NCBI RefSeq assembly: GCF_014196635.1
Contig: NZ_JACIEB010000003.1
Coordinates: 124,001-188,000, forward strand
DNA from: Sphingobium fontiphilum
GTDB lineage: Bacteria > Pseudomonadota > Alphaproteobacteria > Sphingomonadales > Sphingomonadaceae
DNA length: 64,000 nucleotides
Direction: 5' to 3'
The notes under the pieces: generated by a model
What the model saw: the letters and a program-made list of their open reading frames with translations, nothing else
Databases searched by the model: none
Told to the model about the DNA's origin: nothing
Part shown: positions 9,808 to 18,503 of the stretch, one piece after another
How the letters are laid out: the number at the start of each line of letters is the position of its first letter
Numbering within the stretch: the first letter of the stretch is position 1
Position numbers and translations under genes: made by a program

Positions 9808-10538
9808 TGCGGCTCCTCCTGCGCGCCGGCGGCGTCGACGTCGACCAGCGTGCCCAGCATCTGGAGATAGGCGACGAGCGCATCCATTTCGGTGAGCTGG
9901 CCCGGATCGCCGTCAAAGTCGCGCACCTGCGCCTTGGGATAACGCTTCTTGAGCGCTTCGGCATCGGCATTGGGGTCGGCCTGGGCCTTCAGGTCGTCAT
10001 TGGCCGCGGCGATGGCGGCGGCGTCATAGGGGACGCCAACGCGCGAAAGCGCGGTCAGGTGCTTGCTCATGTCGCCCGCCTTCAATGGCCGTTCGGACAG
10101 GAAGGCGTAGCCCGGCATGATGGATTCGGGCACCACGGCGCGCGGATCCTTCAGATGCTGGACATGCCATTCATCCGAATAGCGGCCACCCACGCGGGCG
10201 AGGTCCGGCCCGGTGCGCTTCGACCCCCATTGGAACGGGTGGTCATACATGCTCTCGGCCGCCAGGCTGTAATGACCGTAACGCTCCGTTTCGTCGCGGA
10301 ACGGACGGATCATCTGGCTGTGGCAGTTATAGCAGCCCTCGCGCATGTAGATGTTGCGCCCGGCGAGTTCGAGCGGCGTGTAGGGCCGCACCCCTTCCAC
10401 CTTCTCGATCGTGTTGTCGATCCAGAAGAGGGGCGCGATTTCCACAAGCCCGCCGATGGCGACGGTGAGCAGCGCGGCAATGCCCAGCAGCGAGACGTTC
10501 CGCTCCAGCTTGCCATGGTCGAAATATTTGCTTGCCAT
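9804..10538 (-). CDS. ccoO: cbb3 cytochrome c oxidase subunit II, mono-haem CcoO
   Basis: Membrane-anchored cytochrome c subunit of 244 residues. One N-terminal helix ([20 protein letters not shown]) precedes the periplasmic domain with haem site [30 protein letters not shown] and the likely distal-Met region [12 protein letters not shown] follow. It hands electrons from CcoP to the CcoN haem b/b3-CuB site. It begins 12 bases after ccoN. Confidence 0.98.
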   Translation of the reverse strand: MASKYFDHGKLERNVSLLGIAALLTVAIGGLVEIAPLFWIDNTIEKVEGVRPYTPLELAGRNIYMREGCYNCHSQMIRPFRDETERYGHYSLAAESMYDHPFQWGSKRTGPDLARVGGRYSDEWHVQHLKDPRAVVPESIMPGYAFLSERPLKAGDMSKHLTALSRVGVPYDAAAIAAANDDLKAQADPNADAEALKKRYPKAQVRDFDGDPGQLTEMDALVAYLQMLGTLVDVDAAGAQEEPQ

Positions 10539-10550
10539 GAAACTGTCTCC

Positions 10551-12212
10551 TTAAGCGGGCTGGGCGGCGGGCAGAGGCCGGTCGGCCTGCGCATCATACG
10601 GGGCGTCGTGCATCGGCTTTTCTGCGCGCAGCGGGCTGCCGGCGATCGTCTTGCCGATGTTCCAGGCCATGATGAGGGCGCCCGACAGGTAGAGCAGGCC
10701 GCCGGCGGCGCGGATCAGATACATCGGGAACATGGCGCTCACGACTTCCGAGAAAGCATAGACGAGATAGCCGTCCGACCCATATTCGCGCCACATCAGC
10801 CCCTGCATGATGCCTGCGACCCACATCGACGCGGCGTAGAGGACGATGCCCACCGTCGCGAGCCAGAAGTGCCAGTTGACCAGGCGCAGCGAATAGAGGC
10901 GTTCACGCTTCCACAGGCGCGGGGCGAGATAATAGAGGCAGGCGAAGGTGATCATGCCGTTCCAGCCCAGCGCGCCCGAATGGACGTGACCGATGGTCCA
11001 GTCGGTATAGTGCGACAGGCTGTTCACCGCCTTGATCGACATCAGCGGCCCTTCGAAGGTCGACATGCCATAAAAGGCCAGCGCCATCACCATCATCCGG
11101 ATGATCGGGTCGGTGCGGATCTTGTCCCATGCGCCGTTCAGCGTCATCAGGCCGTTGATCATGCCGCCCCAGCTGGGCATCCACAGCATGATCGAAAAGA
11201 CCATGCCCAGCGTCTGCGCCCAGTCGGGCAGCGCGGTGTAGTGCAGATGGTGCGGACCCGCCCAGATATAGAGGAAGATCAGCGACCAGAAGTGGATGAT
11301 CGACAGGCGATAGCTGTAGACCGGCCGTTCGGCCTGCTTGGGCACGAAATAATACATCATTGCGAGGAAGCCGGCGGTCAGGAAGAAACCCACCGCATTA
11401 TGGCCGTACCACCATTGGGTCAGCGCATCCTGAACCCCGGCGAAGGCGCTGTAGCTTTTCGCGCCCAGCAGGCTGACCGGCATCGACAGATTGTTGACGA
11501 TGTGCAGCATCGCGATGGTCAGGATGAAGGACAGATAGAACCAGTTCGCCACATAGATGTGGGGTTCCTTGCGCTTCAGGATGGTGCCGCCGAAAACGAC
11601 CAGATAGGCGACCCAGACAATGGTCAGCCACAGGTCGACATACCATTCAGGCTCGGCATATTCCTTGGCTTCGGTGATGCCCAGCAGATAGCCCGTCGCG
11701 GCGAGCACGATGAACATCTGATAGCCCCAGAAGACGAAGCGGGCGAGCGCGGGGAAGGCGAGGCGCGCGCGGCAGGTGCGCTGCACCACGTAAAAGCTGG
11801 TCGCGATCAGCGCGTTGCCGCCAAAGGCGAAAATGACCGCCGATGTGTGCAGCGGGCGCAGGCGGCCAAAACTGGTATATTCCAGCCCCAGGTTGAGCGC
11901 CGGGAAGGCAAGCTGAAGCGCGATATAGAGACCCGCGAGAAAACCCGCGAGCCCCCAGAAGACGGTGGCGATGACGCCCCAGCGGACCGGGTCGTCATCA
12001 TATTTGCCCTGATCGGCGGGCATTTTGAGGAGGCCGCGCGTCAGCGCCTGATAATCGGCGCTGCGCATGGTGAACACGGCGACCAGCAGGGCGGCGGCGC
12101 ACACGATGCCCATGTGCACGGCAAAGCCGGAATCCGCCGCCGCCAGCATCGCCGCGAATGCGGCGAGCGCGACAGCGAACCAGCCGCCCGTCTTCATTAC
12201 TAGCTTTTCCAT
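10551..12212 (-). CDS. ccoN: cbb3 cytochrome c oxidase subunit I, CcoN
   Basis: Catalytic haem-copper subunit of the high-affinity cbb3 terminal oxidase; 553 residues with about a dozen membrane helices. Ligand regions seen: [34 protein letters not shown] (His-His pair for CuB) and [14 protein letters not shown] (haem ligands). The ATG follows a purine-rich GGGGAAAA. The promoter region to fnrL holds a perfect FNR box at 12271-12284, so the operon should be induced at low oxygen. Confidence 0.98.
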   Translation of the reverse strand: MEKLVMKTGGWFAVALAAFAAMLAAADSGFAVHMGIVCAAALLVAVFTMRSADYQALTRGLLKMPADQGKYDDDPVRWGVIATVFWGLAGFLAGLYIALQLAFPALNLGLEYTSFGRLRPLHTSAVIFAFGGNALIATSFYVVQRTCRARLAFPALARFVFWGYQMFIVLAATGYLLGITEAKEYAEPEWYVDLWLTIVWVAYLVVFGGTILKRKEPHIYVANWFYLSFILTIAMLHIVNNLSMPVSLLGAKSYSAFAGVQDALTQWWYGHNAVGFFLTAGFLAMMYYFVPKQAERPVYSYRLSIIHFWSLIFLYIWAGPHHLHYTALPDWAQTLGMVFSIMLWMPSWGGMINGLMTLNGAWDKIRTDPIIRMMVMALAFYGMSTFEGPLMSIKAVNSLSHYTDWTIGHVHSGALGWNGMITFACLYYLAPRLWKRERLYSLRLVNWHFWLATVGIVLYAASMWVAGIMQGLMWREYGSDGYLVYAFSEVVSAMFPMYLIRAAGGLLYLSGALIMAWNIGKTIAGSPLRAEKPMHDAPYDAQADRPLPAAQPA

Positions 12213-12270
12213 GGATTTTCCCCGTTAAAGGCGTTGCGGCTCCCTTTCTGTCGGGGGCCGCCCCATCGCA

Positions 12271-12284
12271 TTGACCTTTGTCAA
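12271..12284. promoter_or_regulatory. FNR/FixK box upstream of ccoN
   Basis: TTGAC-CTTT-GTCAA is a perfect 5-4-5 palindrome and differs from the FNR/FixK consensus TTGAT-N4-ATCAA only at the inner base of each half. Its centre lies about 65 bases before the ccoN ATG. The adjacent fnrL product carries the E-x2-S-R recognition helix that reads this site. Confidence 0.8.
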
Positions 12285-12309
12285 AGGCGCGGCTGACGGT
12301 CTTTACGGG

Positions 12310-12319
12310 ATAGTCCCTA
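12310..12319 (-). promoter_or_regulatory. Repeated decamer, copy 1 (candidate response-regulator site)
   Basis: ATAGTCCCTA (TAGGGACTAT on the coding strand) lies about 100 bases before ccoN. The identical decamer recurs 42 bases before fnrL. Both genes are expected FixJ or FnrL targets, so FixJ binding is a guess drawn from position; the motif is not one I can match to a known site. Confidence 0.4.
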
Positions 12320-12338
12320 GGACTTTGGGAGGAGGGCT

Positions 12339-13100
12339 TCAGGCCGCTTCCGCCATGGCTTCCAGGCGATCCTCGTCCAGGATGCAAACACCCCTGCGAC
12401 CCGCCAGCTCGATGATTCCCAAGCGCTTCATTTCGGTCATCTGGCGGGAGACCGTCTCGATGGTCAGGCCCAATATGTCGGCCATCTGCTGGCGCGACAG
12501 GGGCAGGTCGATCTGAACCCCCTCGCCATCGGGATCGAGCCTGCGGGTCATGTCGATCAGGAAGGATGCGACCTTTTCCCGCGCGGTCTTGCGTCCCAGC
12601 AACAGCATCCAGGCGCGCGTGCGATCAAGATCGTCAAGCGTGCGTTGCAGCAGGCGATGTTCCAGTTGGGGATGTTCGCGGGCAAACCCGTCGAAAGCGC
12701 CGCGCGGGAACAGGCAAAGACGCGCGTCGGTCAGCGCGGTGACGCTGTGCGGCGTGCGCGCGCCAAAGGGACGGCCGATGAAATCGGAAGGATAAACGAC
12801 ACCGACAATCTGTTCGCGCCCGTCGCCGGTCGACGTCGACAATTTGAGCGTGCCTTCAATGACATTGGCGACGATGGTGGAATCATCGCCTTCCCACATC
12901 ACCGTCTGGCCGGCGCGCAGCGAGACCCGCCGCCCCGTGCGGTTGAGCGCATCCAGTTCCGCCCCGTCAAGATCGGCGCAGATCGCATGGGAACGGACCT
13001 GACACTGCGCGCAGGCGCTGACACGGGCACTGGCCGGGCAGCTATTGGCGGCGGGGCTTTCGCGGCGGGCGCTTTGCGCCAGATCAAATTGCATGTCCAT
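12339..13100 (-). CDS. fnrL: FNR-type oxygen-sensing regulator (FnrL/FnrN)
   Basis: CRP/FNR family transcription factor of 253 residues. N-terminal cysteines C30-x2-C33-x7-C41, plus a Cys in ARLCLFPR, can ligate an oxygen-labile 4Fe-4S cluster, which separates it from cysteine-free FixK proteins. A cyclic-nucleotide-binding-like barrel follows. The C-terminal helix-turn-helix has SRQQMADILGLTIETVSR, whose E-x2-S-R reads TTGAT half-sites. It sits between the cco operon and the fixJL pair on the same strand and probably activates ccoN and hemN. Confidence 0.9.
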   Translation of the reverse strand: MDMQFDLAQSARRESPAANSCPASARVSACAQCQVRSHAICADLDGAELDALNRTGRRVSLRAGQTVMWEGDDSTIVANVIEGTLKLSTSTGDGREQIVGVVYPSDFIGRPFGARTPHSVTALTDARLCLFPRGAFDGFAREHPQLEHRLLQRTLDDLDRTRAWMLLLGRKTAREKVASFLIDMTRRLDPDGEGVQIDLPLSRQQMADILGLTIETVSRQMTEMKRLGIIELAGRRGVCILDEDRLEAMAEAA

Positions 13101-13141
13101 GGCCGCTCAATGCAGCGCATGCCGGTTGCGACCTATCCGTA

Positions 13142-13151
13142 ATAGTCCCTA
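13142..13151 (-). promoter_or_regulatory. Repeated decamer, copy 2 (upstream of fnrL)
   Basis: ATAGTCCCTA, identical to the copy before ccoN, begins about 42 bases before the fnrL start codon. No FNR box is visible in this gap, so fnrL may be driven by FixJ through this element. That is an inference from position alone. Confidence 0.4.
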
Positions 13152-13168
13152 AAATGGGCAAACCGGGG

Positions 13169-13582
13169 TCAGGGCAGGCGCGTCCAGACCTGCGAACGAC
13201 AGCCGATCCCGCCGATCAGGCACCCTTTGCCTTCCAGATGGTCGGCGTCGATCAGCCGCACCGTGCCCGAAAATGTCTTGCCGATGTCGGGCACGAACAC
13301 CCGGCCCCGCCAGACATTGGGCTGTTGGGGCCGAAAATCTCGGAACAATTGCGTCCCGATCAACGGGTCGGTGCCGCCCCGGCGCGCATCCGCCTTGGCC
13401 TTGTCGCTGGCCCAGACGACCGTGCCGCACATCGCCTGCCCGCACCGTTCGGCCCGGATATGGACGCTGCCGCCGGGATTGCGCCAGATGCCGAAGGAAT
13501 CGGCGGGAGCGGCGGACGCGCGCCCGACCGGGGCGACCAGCATCAGCGCCAGCGCAAAGGCCCGGAACGGTCGGTGGCCCAT
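13169..13582 (-). CDS. DUF2147 exported protein
   Basis: 137-residue protein with a signal peptide (RAFALALMLVAPVGRASA). The mature domain matches the DUF2147 pattern: FGIWRNPGGSVHIRAERCG, CGTVVWASDKAKADARRGG and, at the C-terminus, GCLIGGIGCRSQVWTRL. It is periplasmic or secreted; its function is unknown. I start at MGHRPFRAF, four bases after the fixJ stop; a start 14 codons earlier would lie inside fixJ. It reads in the same direction as fixJL and may be co-transcribed. Confidence 0.75.
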   Translation of the reverse strand: MGHRPFRAFALALMLVAPVGRASAAPADSFGIWRNPGGSVHIRAERCGQAMCGTVVWASDKAKADARRGGTDPLIGTQLFRDFRPQQPNVWRGRVFVPDIGKTFSGTVRLIDADHLEGKGCLIGGIGCRSQVWTRLP

Positions 13583-13586
13583 CCCC

Positions 13587-14198
13587 CTATTCCATCCCCG
13601 CCTGGAACGCGATGCGCAGCGCATCGGCCAGACTTTTGACGTCCAGCTTCTGCATCAGGTTGGCGCGATGGATTTCCACCGTGCGCGGGCTGATGCCCAG
13701 GTCATAGGCGATGGTCTTGTTGGGCAGGCCCGCGACCAGCCCCTCCAGCACCTCGCGCTCGCGATCGGTCAGCACGTTGAGGCGCGATTGCGCTTCTGTA
13801 CGGCGGGCGGACAGGCCCCGTTCGGCCAGCGCCACTTCGCCCGCGGAAGACAGGCAGTCGATCAGCGCCGCCTTCTCGAACGGTTTTTCGAGGAAATCGG
13901 TCGCCCCGGCCTTCATCGCCGCAACGGCCAGGTCAACGTCGCCATGGCCGGTCATGATCACCACCGGCAGCATGATGCCGCGCGCGCGCAATCGCCGCTG
14001 CACCTCCATGCCGTCGATTCCGGGCATCCGCACGTCGAGCAGGACGCAGCCTTCCTCGATATGGTCGGCCGCCTTCAGAAAGGATTCCCCGTCGGCATAA
14101 AGCTGAACCGAATAACCCGCAGTCTTGAGCATGAACGACAACGACCGGCGGATCGCTTCATCATCGTCGACGATATGGATGGTGGGCTTGGCGGTCAT
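13587..14198 (-). CDS. fixJ: FixJ-family response regulator
   Basis: Two-domain response regulator of 203 residues. The receiver domain has the acidic pair in HIVDDDEA, phospho-acceptor Asp55 (CVLLDVRMPGIDG), the MTGHGDV switch and FLEKPF (Lys). The C-terminal LuxR/NarL-type helix-turn-helix has LTDREREVLEGLVAG and KTIAYDLGISPRTVEIHRA. The partner kinase is encoded directly upstream. The start is MTAKPTIHIV; extending to 14279 would run into fixL. FixJ proteins turn on fixK/fnr genes in low oxygen. Confidence 0.9.
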   Translation of the reverse strand: MTAKPTIHIVDDDEAIRRSLSFMLKTAGYSVQLYADGESFLKAADHIEEGCVLLDVRMPGIDGMEVQRRLRARGIMLPVVIMTGHGDVDLAVAAMKAGATDFLEKPFEKAALIDCLSSAGEVALAERGLSARRTEAQSRLNVLTDREREVLEGLVAGLPNKTIAYDLGISPRTVEIHRANLMQKLDVKSLADALRIAFQAGME

Positions 14199-14233
14199 GG
14201 GGGCTTCCGGCTCAAGGGTGGTCGTCGGTTCCG

Positions 14234-15394
14234 TCAATCGGCGCGGTCGAGCGTGAAGTGGAAGGCGGTGCCGCCCCATGGCGATGGGTCGGCCCAGATG
14301 CGGCCGCCATGCCCCTCCACGATCGTCTGGCTGATCGACAGGCCCACACCCATGCCCGATGGCTTGGTCGTATGGAAGGGGGTGAAAAGCGTGCGCGACA
14401 TGTCCGGGCCAAGACCGGGGCCGCTGTCGGCCACCACCACCTCCACCTTGCCGCCATCGACGGGCATGGCCGACAGGCGCAGCATCTTCATCGACCTGCC
14501 CGCCATCGCCTCCACCGCATTCTTGACCAGATTGATGATGACCTGTTGCAACTGGACACGGTTGGCCAGCACCTTGCCGACCCCCGGTTCGACGCTGATG
14601 TCCATGTCGATCCCCCGGCTGTCGATGCCGATAAAGGCGAGCGCGGCGGCCTCCGCCATCAATGCGCGCAAGGGTTCGGGCTGACGGTCGGTCTCGCCCC
14701 GGCGTATGAATTCGCGCAGCGACCGGATGATCTCGCCCGCGCGCAAGGCCTGCGCCGCGCTCTCGCTCATCGCCTCGGCCAGCATCTCGCGGTCGACCGG
14801 GCCGTCGACCGCCAGCAGGTCCCGCCCCGCCTCCATATAATTGGCGATGGCGGTCAGCGGCTGGTTGAGCTCATGCGCCAGCGCCGACGCCAGTGTGCCC
14901 ATGGCGGTGACGCGGCCGGTATGGGCCAGTTCCGCCTGCAGGTCGGCGACGCGCTTTTCGGTCCGCTGGGTTTCGGTAAGGTCGCGGATGAAGCCGGTGA
15001 ACAGCCTGCGCCCCTGATCGCGCAATTCCCCGACGGCCAGTTCGATGGGAAAGGTCGATCCATCGCGCCGCCGCGCCGTGGTGAGGCGGCCGATGCCGAT
15101 GATCCGCCGTTCGCCCGTATCCATATAATGGCGGATATAGCCATCATGCCGCTCACGGTCAGGCGATGGCATCAGCATGGAGATATTCTCGCCGAGCACT
15201 TCGGGTTCGGCATATTGGAACATGCGCTGGGCCGCGGCGCTGAACGAGATGATCTGCCCCCGTTCGTCGATGACGATCAGCGCATCGGGCACGGTCGCCA
15301 GGATGGAGCCAAGCAACGCCTGCTCCAGACTATGGCTGTCCTCCGCCAAACGCGCGCTGCCTTCGTCGCCGGTGCCGTTCATGGCGCGGACCAT
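14234..15394 (-). CDS. fixL: FixL-type haem-PAS sensor histidine kinase
   Basis: Soluble-looking kinase of 386 residues with no membrane helix. The PAS domain spans roughly residues 25-145. His83 aligns with the haem ligand of Bradyrhizobium FixL, and GIGR keeps the distal Arg (Arg103), while two other distal-pocket positions differ (His89, Arg97). The kinase part has the H-box ALAHELNQPLTAI (His174), the N-box NLVKNAVEAM and ATP-lid motifs DSGPGLG and GMGVGLSI. Two in-frame ATGs, 15394 and 15382, are possible starts. Oxygen sensing is inferred from the PAS residues and the fixJ neighbour. Confidence 0.88.
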   Translation of the reverse strand: MVRAMNGTGDEGSARLAEDSHSLEQALLGSILATVPDALIVIDERGQIISFSAAAQRMFQYAEPEVLGENISMLMPSPDRERHDGYIRHYMDTGERRIIGIGRLTTARRRDGSTFPIELAVGELRDQGRRLFTGFIRDLTETQRTEKRVADLQAELAHTGRVTAMGTLASALAHELNQPLTAIANYMEAGRDLLAVDGPVDREMLAEAMSESAAQALRAGEIIRSLREFIRRGETDRQPEPLRALMAEAAALAFIGIDSRGIDMDISVEPGVGKVLANRVQLQQVIINLVKNAVEAMAGRSMKMLRLSAMPVDGGKVEVVVADSGPGLGPDMSRTLFTPFHTTKPSGMGVGLSISQTIVEGHGGRIWADPSPWGGTAFHFTLDRAD

Positions 15395-15463
15395 GGCGGG
15401 CTTTCGGAGCGTTTTCAAGCCGGGCGGGATCGCCCGGCGGCTCGGAAAACGCGGCAAGGAACG

Positions 15464-15496
15464 GGCGCTGAACCGGTCCCGCCGGTTCAGTGCGCC
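15464..15496 (-). terminator. Hairpin at the end of the universal stress gene
   Basis: GGCGCTGAACCGG pairs with CCGGTTCAGTGCGCC around a short loop; the stem covers the stop codon of the universal stress protein gene. No run of T follows on the minus strand, so it is at most a weak or pausing terminator before fixL. Confidence 0.35.
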
Positions 15497-16302
15497 AGCA
15501 AGAGCGGGATGCGCGCGCCGCGCAGCAATTCCGCGGTCACCCCGCCGAAGATGAATTCACGCAGCCGGTTATGGCCAAAGGCGCCCATCACCAGATAATC
15601 GGCAGCCAGTTCCCCCGTGGCGGCCAGCAGCGCTTCGCCGATGGTGCGGTTCTTCTGCGGCCATTCATGCAGTTCGGAACGGATGCCATGGCGCGCCAGA
15701 AAGGCCGATGCCTCGGTCGAGGGAAAGCCATGTTTGCCGCTTTCCTCTACCGTGACGAGATGCACCTGCTCGGCGCGGGCCAGCAGCGACAGGGCTGCGC
15801 GCAAGGCCATGGCCGCTTCCTGCGACCCGTCCCATGCAACGACGGCGCGGCCGCAGAAATCCACCGCACCGACCGACGGCGGCACCGCCAGCACCGGCGC
15901 CCGGCCGCCGACCGCCAGGTCAGCGACAATCGGCAGCGGATCATTGTCGTGCCGGCGGCCGCTTTCGGGCAGCGTCACGACGATCGCATCGCTCAGCCGA
16001 CCGGCCGCCAGCAGGCTGCTCACCACGTCGCCATCAACATGTTCCCAATCCCACGACACGCCTTCGCGCGCCATACGGGTTTCGACCAGCCGCCTCTCCT
16101 TCTCCTCCTCCTCCCGGATGAAGGCGATGTCATTGGGCAGCAAATAGCCGCCGCCGAAAACATCGGCCGAAACGAAGGCGGCGACCGGCGTCACCTGGAC
16201 GCAGTGAATATGCGCGCCGGTCGCGCGCGCCAGATCAAAGGCCGCCTGCATCCGGCTTTCGCGGCCCAGATCGTCGTGGATGTGCAGCAGGATGGATTTC
16301 AT
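15487..16302 (-). CDS. Universal stress protein (two UspA domains)
   Basis: 271 residues, two tandem UspA-like folds. The first begins MKSILLHIHDDLGRE. The second begins about residue 150 (GRAVVAWDGSQEAAMALRAA) and ends with a nucleotide-binding signature, VMGAFGHNRLREFIFGG. Single and double UspA proteins are common members of FixK/FNR regulons. I start at the second of two close ATGs because AGGGAG lies about 7 bases upstream of it and only 1-2 bases from the first. No good FNR box is visible upstream. Confidence 0.85.
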   Translation of the reverse strand: MKSILLHIHDDLGRESRMQAAFDLARATGAHIHCVQVTPVAAFVSADVFGGGYLLPNDIAFIREEEEKERRLVETRMAREGVSWDWEHVDGDVVSSLLAAGRLSDAIVVTLPESGRRHDNDPLPIVADLAVGGRAPVLAVPPSVGAVDFCGRAVVAWDGSQEAAMALRAALSLLARAEQVHLVTVEESGKHGFPSTEASAFLARHGIRSELHEWPQKNRTIGEALLAATGELAADYLVMGAFGHNRLREFIFGGVTAELLRGARIPLLLAH

Positions 16303-16437
16303 CGTCATTCTCCCTGGTGGGCGCAAGGACAGTCTATCATGAATCAAGGATAAATTGGCGGGGAATGCGCGAGCCATCCGGGAATGTCCGTATTTCGCGA
16401 CGTGGGGAAAAAAAGCATTTGAAACGCCATGACTTGG

Positions 16438-16791
16438 ATGACGGTTCGACTGGAATTGGCCCGCACGCCAGCCTTTCCACATGGTTCCCCGGCGCGCAGC
16501 TTTGTGCTGCGGCTGCCGATCGGCGCCGACGGGTCGGTTGACCAGCGGGAATATGGCGCGCGGCCCGAAATGGCCACCGTGCGTCGGTTCTGGCCGAACG
16601 AACCGGACCGGAGGGGCTATATGGTGCCCACGCCGGCCGGATGGGCGCTGTCGTCAGCGCCGGGGGGAATGGACGGCTCCACGCTGTTCCAACTTGATGG
16701 GCATGTCATTCGTCAGGGTATTTGCGTGACCCTGACGGAACCCAGCGGAGAGCACCTGCCTTTCGAGGTCAAGGCGCTCGCCCGTGCCTGA
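16438..16791 (+). CDS. Conserved hypothetical protein
   Basis: Soluble protein of 117 residues beginning MTVRLELARTPAFPHGSPAR, with a central VRRFWPNEPDRRGYM segment and a C-terminal LDGHVIRQGICVTL. I recognise the general layout (short N-terminal strand, charged middle, W- and G-rich C-terminal half) as a small conserved protein of sphingomonads without an assigned function. A start at 16429 adds three residues. It is divergent from the stress-protein gene and 18 bases upstream of the GNAT gene. Confidence 0.7.
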   Translation: MTVRLELARTPAFPHGSPARSFVLRLPIGADGSVDQREYGARPEMATVRRFWPNEPDRRGYMVPTPAGWALSSAPGGMDGSTLFQLDGHVIRQGICVTLTEPSGEHLPFEVKALARA

Positions 16792-16809
16792 ACCCAGGAG
16801 TTTTGAACG

Positions 16810-17319
16810 ATGATTGATACGATGCCCGCCCTCCAGACCCGCGATGGCATGGCGTTGCGCGTGCGTCCGGCCGACCATGCCGACGAAGCCGCGATCGCGG
16901 CCTTCTTCACCAGCGTCTCGGCCGATGACCGGCGCTTCCGCTTCCTGAACGCCGCGCCGGGACTGACCGCCTCGCAAATCCATGCGCTGGCCGAATCCGA
17001 CCACCATCATCACGAAAATATCCTGGCCTTTGTCGAGGGCAGCGACGACATCGTCGCCATCGCCACGCTGGCCGCCGATGCGCCGCGCGAAACAGCTGAG
17101 GTCGCAATCTCCATCCGGTCGGACTATCGGGGCCGCGGCATCGGCTGGAGCCTGCTCGACCATGTCGCCGAACTGGCGAAGAGCTGGGGCGTGACGCGGT
17201 TGCAGGCGATCGAAAATCGCGAAAATCACGCCGCCATCCAGTTGGAGCGCGAAAAGGGCTTCGTCGCGTCGGGCATCGACGGCGATCCGGGTCTGGTGCT
17301 GCTCGAACGCCGGTTCTAA
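16810..17319 (+). CDS. GNAT-family N-acetyltransferase
   Basis: Acetyl-CoA-dependent acyltransferase of 169 residues. The N-terminal LRVRPADHADEAAIAAFF resembles the GNAT domain of Pat-type protein acetyltransferases. The acetyl-CoA-binding loop is SDYRGRGIGWSLLDHV, followed by the conserved ENRENHAAIQLEREKGF. The substrate is unknown; protein lysine or a small amine are both possible. A ribosome site (CCAGGAG) lies before the ATG. A strong terminator follows. Confidence 0.85.
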   Translation: MIDTMPALQTRDGMALRVRPADHADEAAIAAFFTSVSADDRRFRFLNAAPGLTASQIHALAESDHHHHENILAFVEGSDDIVAIATLAADAPRETAEVAISIRSDYRGRGIGWSLLDHVAELAKSWGVTRLQAIENRENHAAIQLEREKGFVASGIDGDPGLVLLERRF

Positions 17320-17352
17320 AAAGGCGCACGCCGCTTCGTCACAAAAGCGATG

Positions 17353-17393
17353 CAAAAAGCCGCCCGGACCGATCAATGTCCGGGCGACTTTTC
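17353..17393. terminator. Bidirectional intrinsic terminator
   Basis: AAAAAGCCGCCCGGAC and GTCCGGGCGACTTTT form a long GC stem around an 8-base loop with A and T runs on both sides. It lies between the convergent GNAT gene and the phosphatase gene and can stop transcription in both directions. Confidence 0.75.
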
Positions 17394-17437
17394 CATCAAT
17401 GCTGACCGGCGCGGTGTGCTGCGCCGGTCATGCGGCA

Positions 17438-18490
17438 TCAGCGCAGCATGACGGCGCGCAAACGGGCGATGTCTACATCGCTCAAGCCCAGCGCCTGCTT
17501 GAGATAGCCCTCCGATCCGCCATATTGCTGATCGAGATAGGTGAAGAACTGCGCCAGTTGCGATGCGCCGGTCGGCGTGTAGAGCGGCTTGGTAAGCTCG
17601 CGTTCCTCTGGCTTGCCGGCCATGTACATCTGCACGACGGGATTATCGGGATAATCCTTGGGATCGACCTGGGGCATTTCCCATCGCGGGCGGCGCAAGT
17701 CGGTCGAAAGATGATAGTCCTTCAGGATCGTTTCCCGGTCGACGCCGAGCGTGTCATAGAGCAGCGCCGTGGCGATGCCGGTGCGGTCCTGCCCGGCCGA
17801 ACAATGATAGACGACGGCCCCTTCGTCAGCCAGCAGACGGCGGAACAGCGACCGGAACTGGGGCGCGAGAATCTTTTCCATGCCGGAATAGACATTCTCG
17901 CCGTTGCCAGCGCCAAACTGCGCCATCATCGGCTTGAGTGAATAATCGTTGGCGACGAACATCGCGCCGGTGCGGTCGTCCAGTAGATCGGGTGCGACCT
18001 GGCGTTCCTCCAGCGAGCGCAGATCGACGATGGTGGCGATCCCCAACTGGCCGAGCAGCGCATAATCGGCGTCGGTCAGCAGCGGCATCGCGCCCGAGCG
18101 GAAGGCCTTGTCCCAGCGGACCGTTTTCCCGTCCTTGGTCACATAGCCGCCCACGTCGCGGAAGTTGCTGCCCTGCTGCAGCGGCAGGACGCGTTCGGCC
18201 GCCACGACCTGTTCACCGTCCTTGCCGGCCAGGATGACGTAGCGGCGCTGACTGGTTGCGATGGACAGCTTGACCTTGCGATCCTTGCTGGCCGTGGCGA
18301 CGCGTTGGTCGCCATCGTCGAGGATCGTGTCCTTGCTGATCCAAAGGGCGACGGGCGCGTCGGTTTCGCGCGACAATTCGACCGTCTGATCGTCCAGCCG
18401 CGTCACCACTGCCGCCTCACGGGCGAAGGCGGTCGAGGAAAGCAACGCCGCCAACACCGCCGTTATTGCTGTAAACCCATGGTTTTTCAT
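17438..18490 (-). CDS. Exported tyrosine/dual-specificity phosphatase (IphP-like)
   Basis: 350-residue protein with a signal peptide (FTAITAVLAALLSSTAFA). An N-terminal strand-rich domain of about 90 residues precedes the phosphatase domain, which starts at SNFRDVGGYVT. The catalytic P-loop is HCSAGQDRTG, giving Cys-x5-Arg, and DLRSLEERQ lies upstream. It is likely periplasmic, cleaving phosphate from protein or a small phospho-compound. It follows the TonB receptor by 13 bases on the same strand, so they form a unit, perhaps for scavenging a phosphorylated substrate. Substrate unknown. Confidence 0.85.
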   Translation of the reverse strand: MKNHGFTAITAVLAALLSSTAFAREAAVVTRLDDQTVELSRETDAPVALWISKDTILDDGDQRVATASKDRKVKLSIATSQRRYVILAGKDGEQVVAAERVLPLQQGSNFRDVGGYVTKDGKTVRWDKAFRSGAMPLLTDADYALLGQLGIATIVDLRSLEERQVAPDLLDDRTGAMFVANDYSLKPMMAQFGAGNGENVYSGMEKILAPQFRSLFRRLLADEGAVVYHCSAGQDRTGIATALLYDTLGVDRETILKDYHLSTDLRRPRWEMPQVDPKDYPDNPVVQMYMAGKPEERELTKPLYTPTGASQLAQFFTYLDQQYGGSEGYLKQALGLSDVDIARLRAVMLR

Positions 18491-18503
18491 ATTTTTTCTC
18501 CGG

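Noticed and set aside
9807..12203. 798-codon open frame opposite ccoO and ccoN
   Set aside because: Both opposite-strand genes are certain, and this frame shows no recognisable domain or credible start.
16320..16350. Possible FNR box upstream of the universal stress gene (TTGAT-TCAT-GATAG, minus strand)
   Set aside because: Only the first half-site matches; the second half fails at most positions.
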